In this document: piece after piece, positions 5,121 through 5,490 of the stretch
Layout of the letters: every line of letters begins with the position of its first letter
Numbering within the stretch: the stretch's first letter is position 1
Source: Opitutus sp. GAS368
GTDB taxonomy: Bacteria; Verrucomicrobiota; Verrucomicrobiia; Opitutales; UBA953
Direction of reading: 5' to 3'
Assembly: GCA_945906115.1 (NCBI GenBank)
Contig: CAMDQP010000074.1
Span: 1 to 5,490, forward strand
Length of the DNA: 5,490 nt
Notes under the pieces: generated by a model
What the model saw: only the letters and a program-made list of their open reading frames with translations
What the model was told of the DNA's origin: nothing
Database searches by the model: none
Made by a program: the position numbers and the translations under genes

Positions 5121-5490
5121 GCGCTCGGAGGAACATCGCGCGGACGGAGGACTCGTCCTCACCGCGATTGGAGGCGTCGAAACAGTCGGCGCAGGCGAGC
5201 TGGAGGTCGACGAGTTCAGCGAGGGTATAGCGGGCTGCGGCCGGGGCGACCTTGTTACTCACATACCAGGCGTTCTGCGAGAAGAGGTTGGCGGAAGACT
5301 TCGCGGCGGACCCGAAGGTCGGGCCGTGGCGACCGCTGGCCGCCTCGAACTGGCCCTTAGGCAGGCCCGCATCGCTCACGCGGAAATCGCCAGAGTCGGC
5401 GAGGCAACGGATCTGGATGAGGAGCCGCAGGCGGTTCTGCAGGACGATGAGGAGCGGACGACTGGAATCTTCGTTGAAGAAATAACGATC
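5098..5490 (-). CDS. holA: DNA polymerase III delta subunit, C-terminal part (cut by the window edge)
   Basis: The frame is open from the right edge to TGA at 5100-5098, giving 130 residues; the true start is outside the window. Delta is the clamp-loader subunit that opens the sliding clamp, and its C-terminal helical collar holds the pentamer together. The visible stretch fits that collar: SRPLLIVLQNRLRLLIQIRCL (about 10-30) resembles the 'PLxLLxxLxxxxRxLLQxR' helix of delta, then a polar linker, an S/N-L-F segment with YVSNKVAPAAARYTLAELVDLQLACADCF (about 74-102), equivalent to the 'KxxxxAxxxsLxeLxxaLxxLxxxD' helix pair, and a short closing helix with SSVRAMFLRALAV. An internal GTG at 5379 is in frame but is not a plausible start. 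Identification is from pattern and helix layout, since no catalytic motif exists in this domain. The sequence contains one copy of the 30-bp repeat. Confidence 0.7.
   Translation of the reverse strand, partial: DRYFFNEDSSRPLLIVLQNRLRLLIQIRCLADSGDFRVSDAGLPKGQFEAASGRHGPTFGSAAKSSANLFSQNAWYVSNKVAPAAARYTLAELVDLQLACADCFDASNRGEDESSVRAMFLRALAVKRSA
5442..5471. repeat. 30-bp direct repeat, copy 2 (in holA)
   Basis: Identical over 30 bp to 1481-1510 and in the same orientation. In holA the codon boundary falls one base away from that of the FecR gene, so it encodes E-D-S-S-R-P-L-L-I-V-L instead of KIPVVRSSSS. The SRPLLIVL part belongs to a conserved helix of the delta collar, so this copy is probably the original. 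Confidence 0.95.

Noticed and set aside
3887..5230. 447-residue open frame on the plus strand opposite purB
   Set aside because: Same cause: purB on the other strand has complete family motifs, and this product is low in hydrophobic core patterns and rich in Gly/Glu/Asp/His.
5098..5379. A separate 93-residue gene starting at GTG 5379
   Set aside because: The frame continues upstream to the window edge and the upstream part carries a conserved delta helix, so this is the end of holA.

Overview
The window is about 62-65% GC by eye and compact. All six genes I can support lie on the minus strand, in transcription order holA (3' end only), purB, pfp, a secreted FecR-domain protein, tmk, holB (5' end only). 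The organism is most likely a Verrucomicrobiota bacterium, perhaps Opitutae-like. I infer this from the PPi-type phosphofructokinase, a Sec-exported FecR protein with no sigma factor beside it, a PurB of the 'MPHKMN' subfamily that I otherwise associate with Actinobacteria, and the near absence of Shine-Dalgarno sequences. The assignment is moderate-confidence and rests on remembered family features, not a search.

Layout: positions 5490-5098 encode the C-terminal domain of the clamp-loader delta subunit. A good sigma70-like promoter overlaps its 3' end and would fire purB (5077-3647) with a very short leader. A 97-bp gap to pfp (3553-2252) holds a canonical G-quadruplex motif on the coding strand followed by TTTT. 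pfp ends at a clear hairpin terminator (2228-2207). The FecR gene (2146-1067) follows and ends at an equally clear terminator (1048-1021). After it, tmk (963-334) and holB (359 to the left edge) overlap by 26 bp and form a two-gene unit in which holB has a strong ribosome binding site inside tmk.

Functionally the window is mostly core metabolism and replication: purine synthesis (PurB), glycolysis/gluconeogenesis with pyrophosphate as phosphoryl donor (Pfp), dTDP supply (Tmk), and two of the clamp-loader subunits (HolA and HolB) at opposite ends. The FecR protein is the least understood gene.

The least expected signal is a perfect 30-bp direct repeat shared by the FecR gene (1481-1510) and holA (5442-5471), same orientation but different reading frames. 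Chance is not a reasonable explanation, and it looks like a short templated copy from holA into the FecR linker. No mobile element, CRISPR array, tRNA or rRNA was seen.
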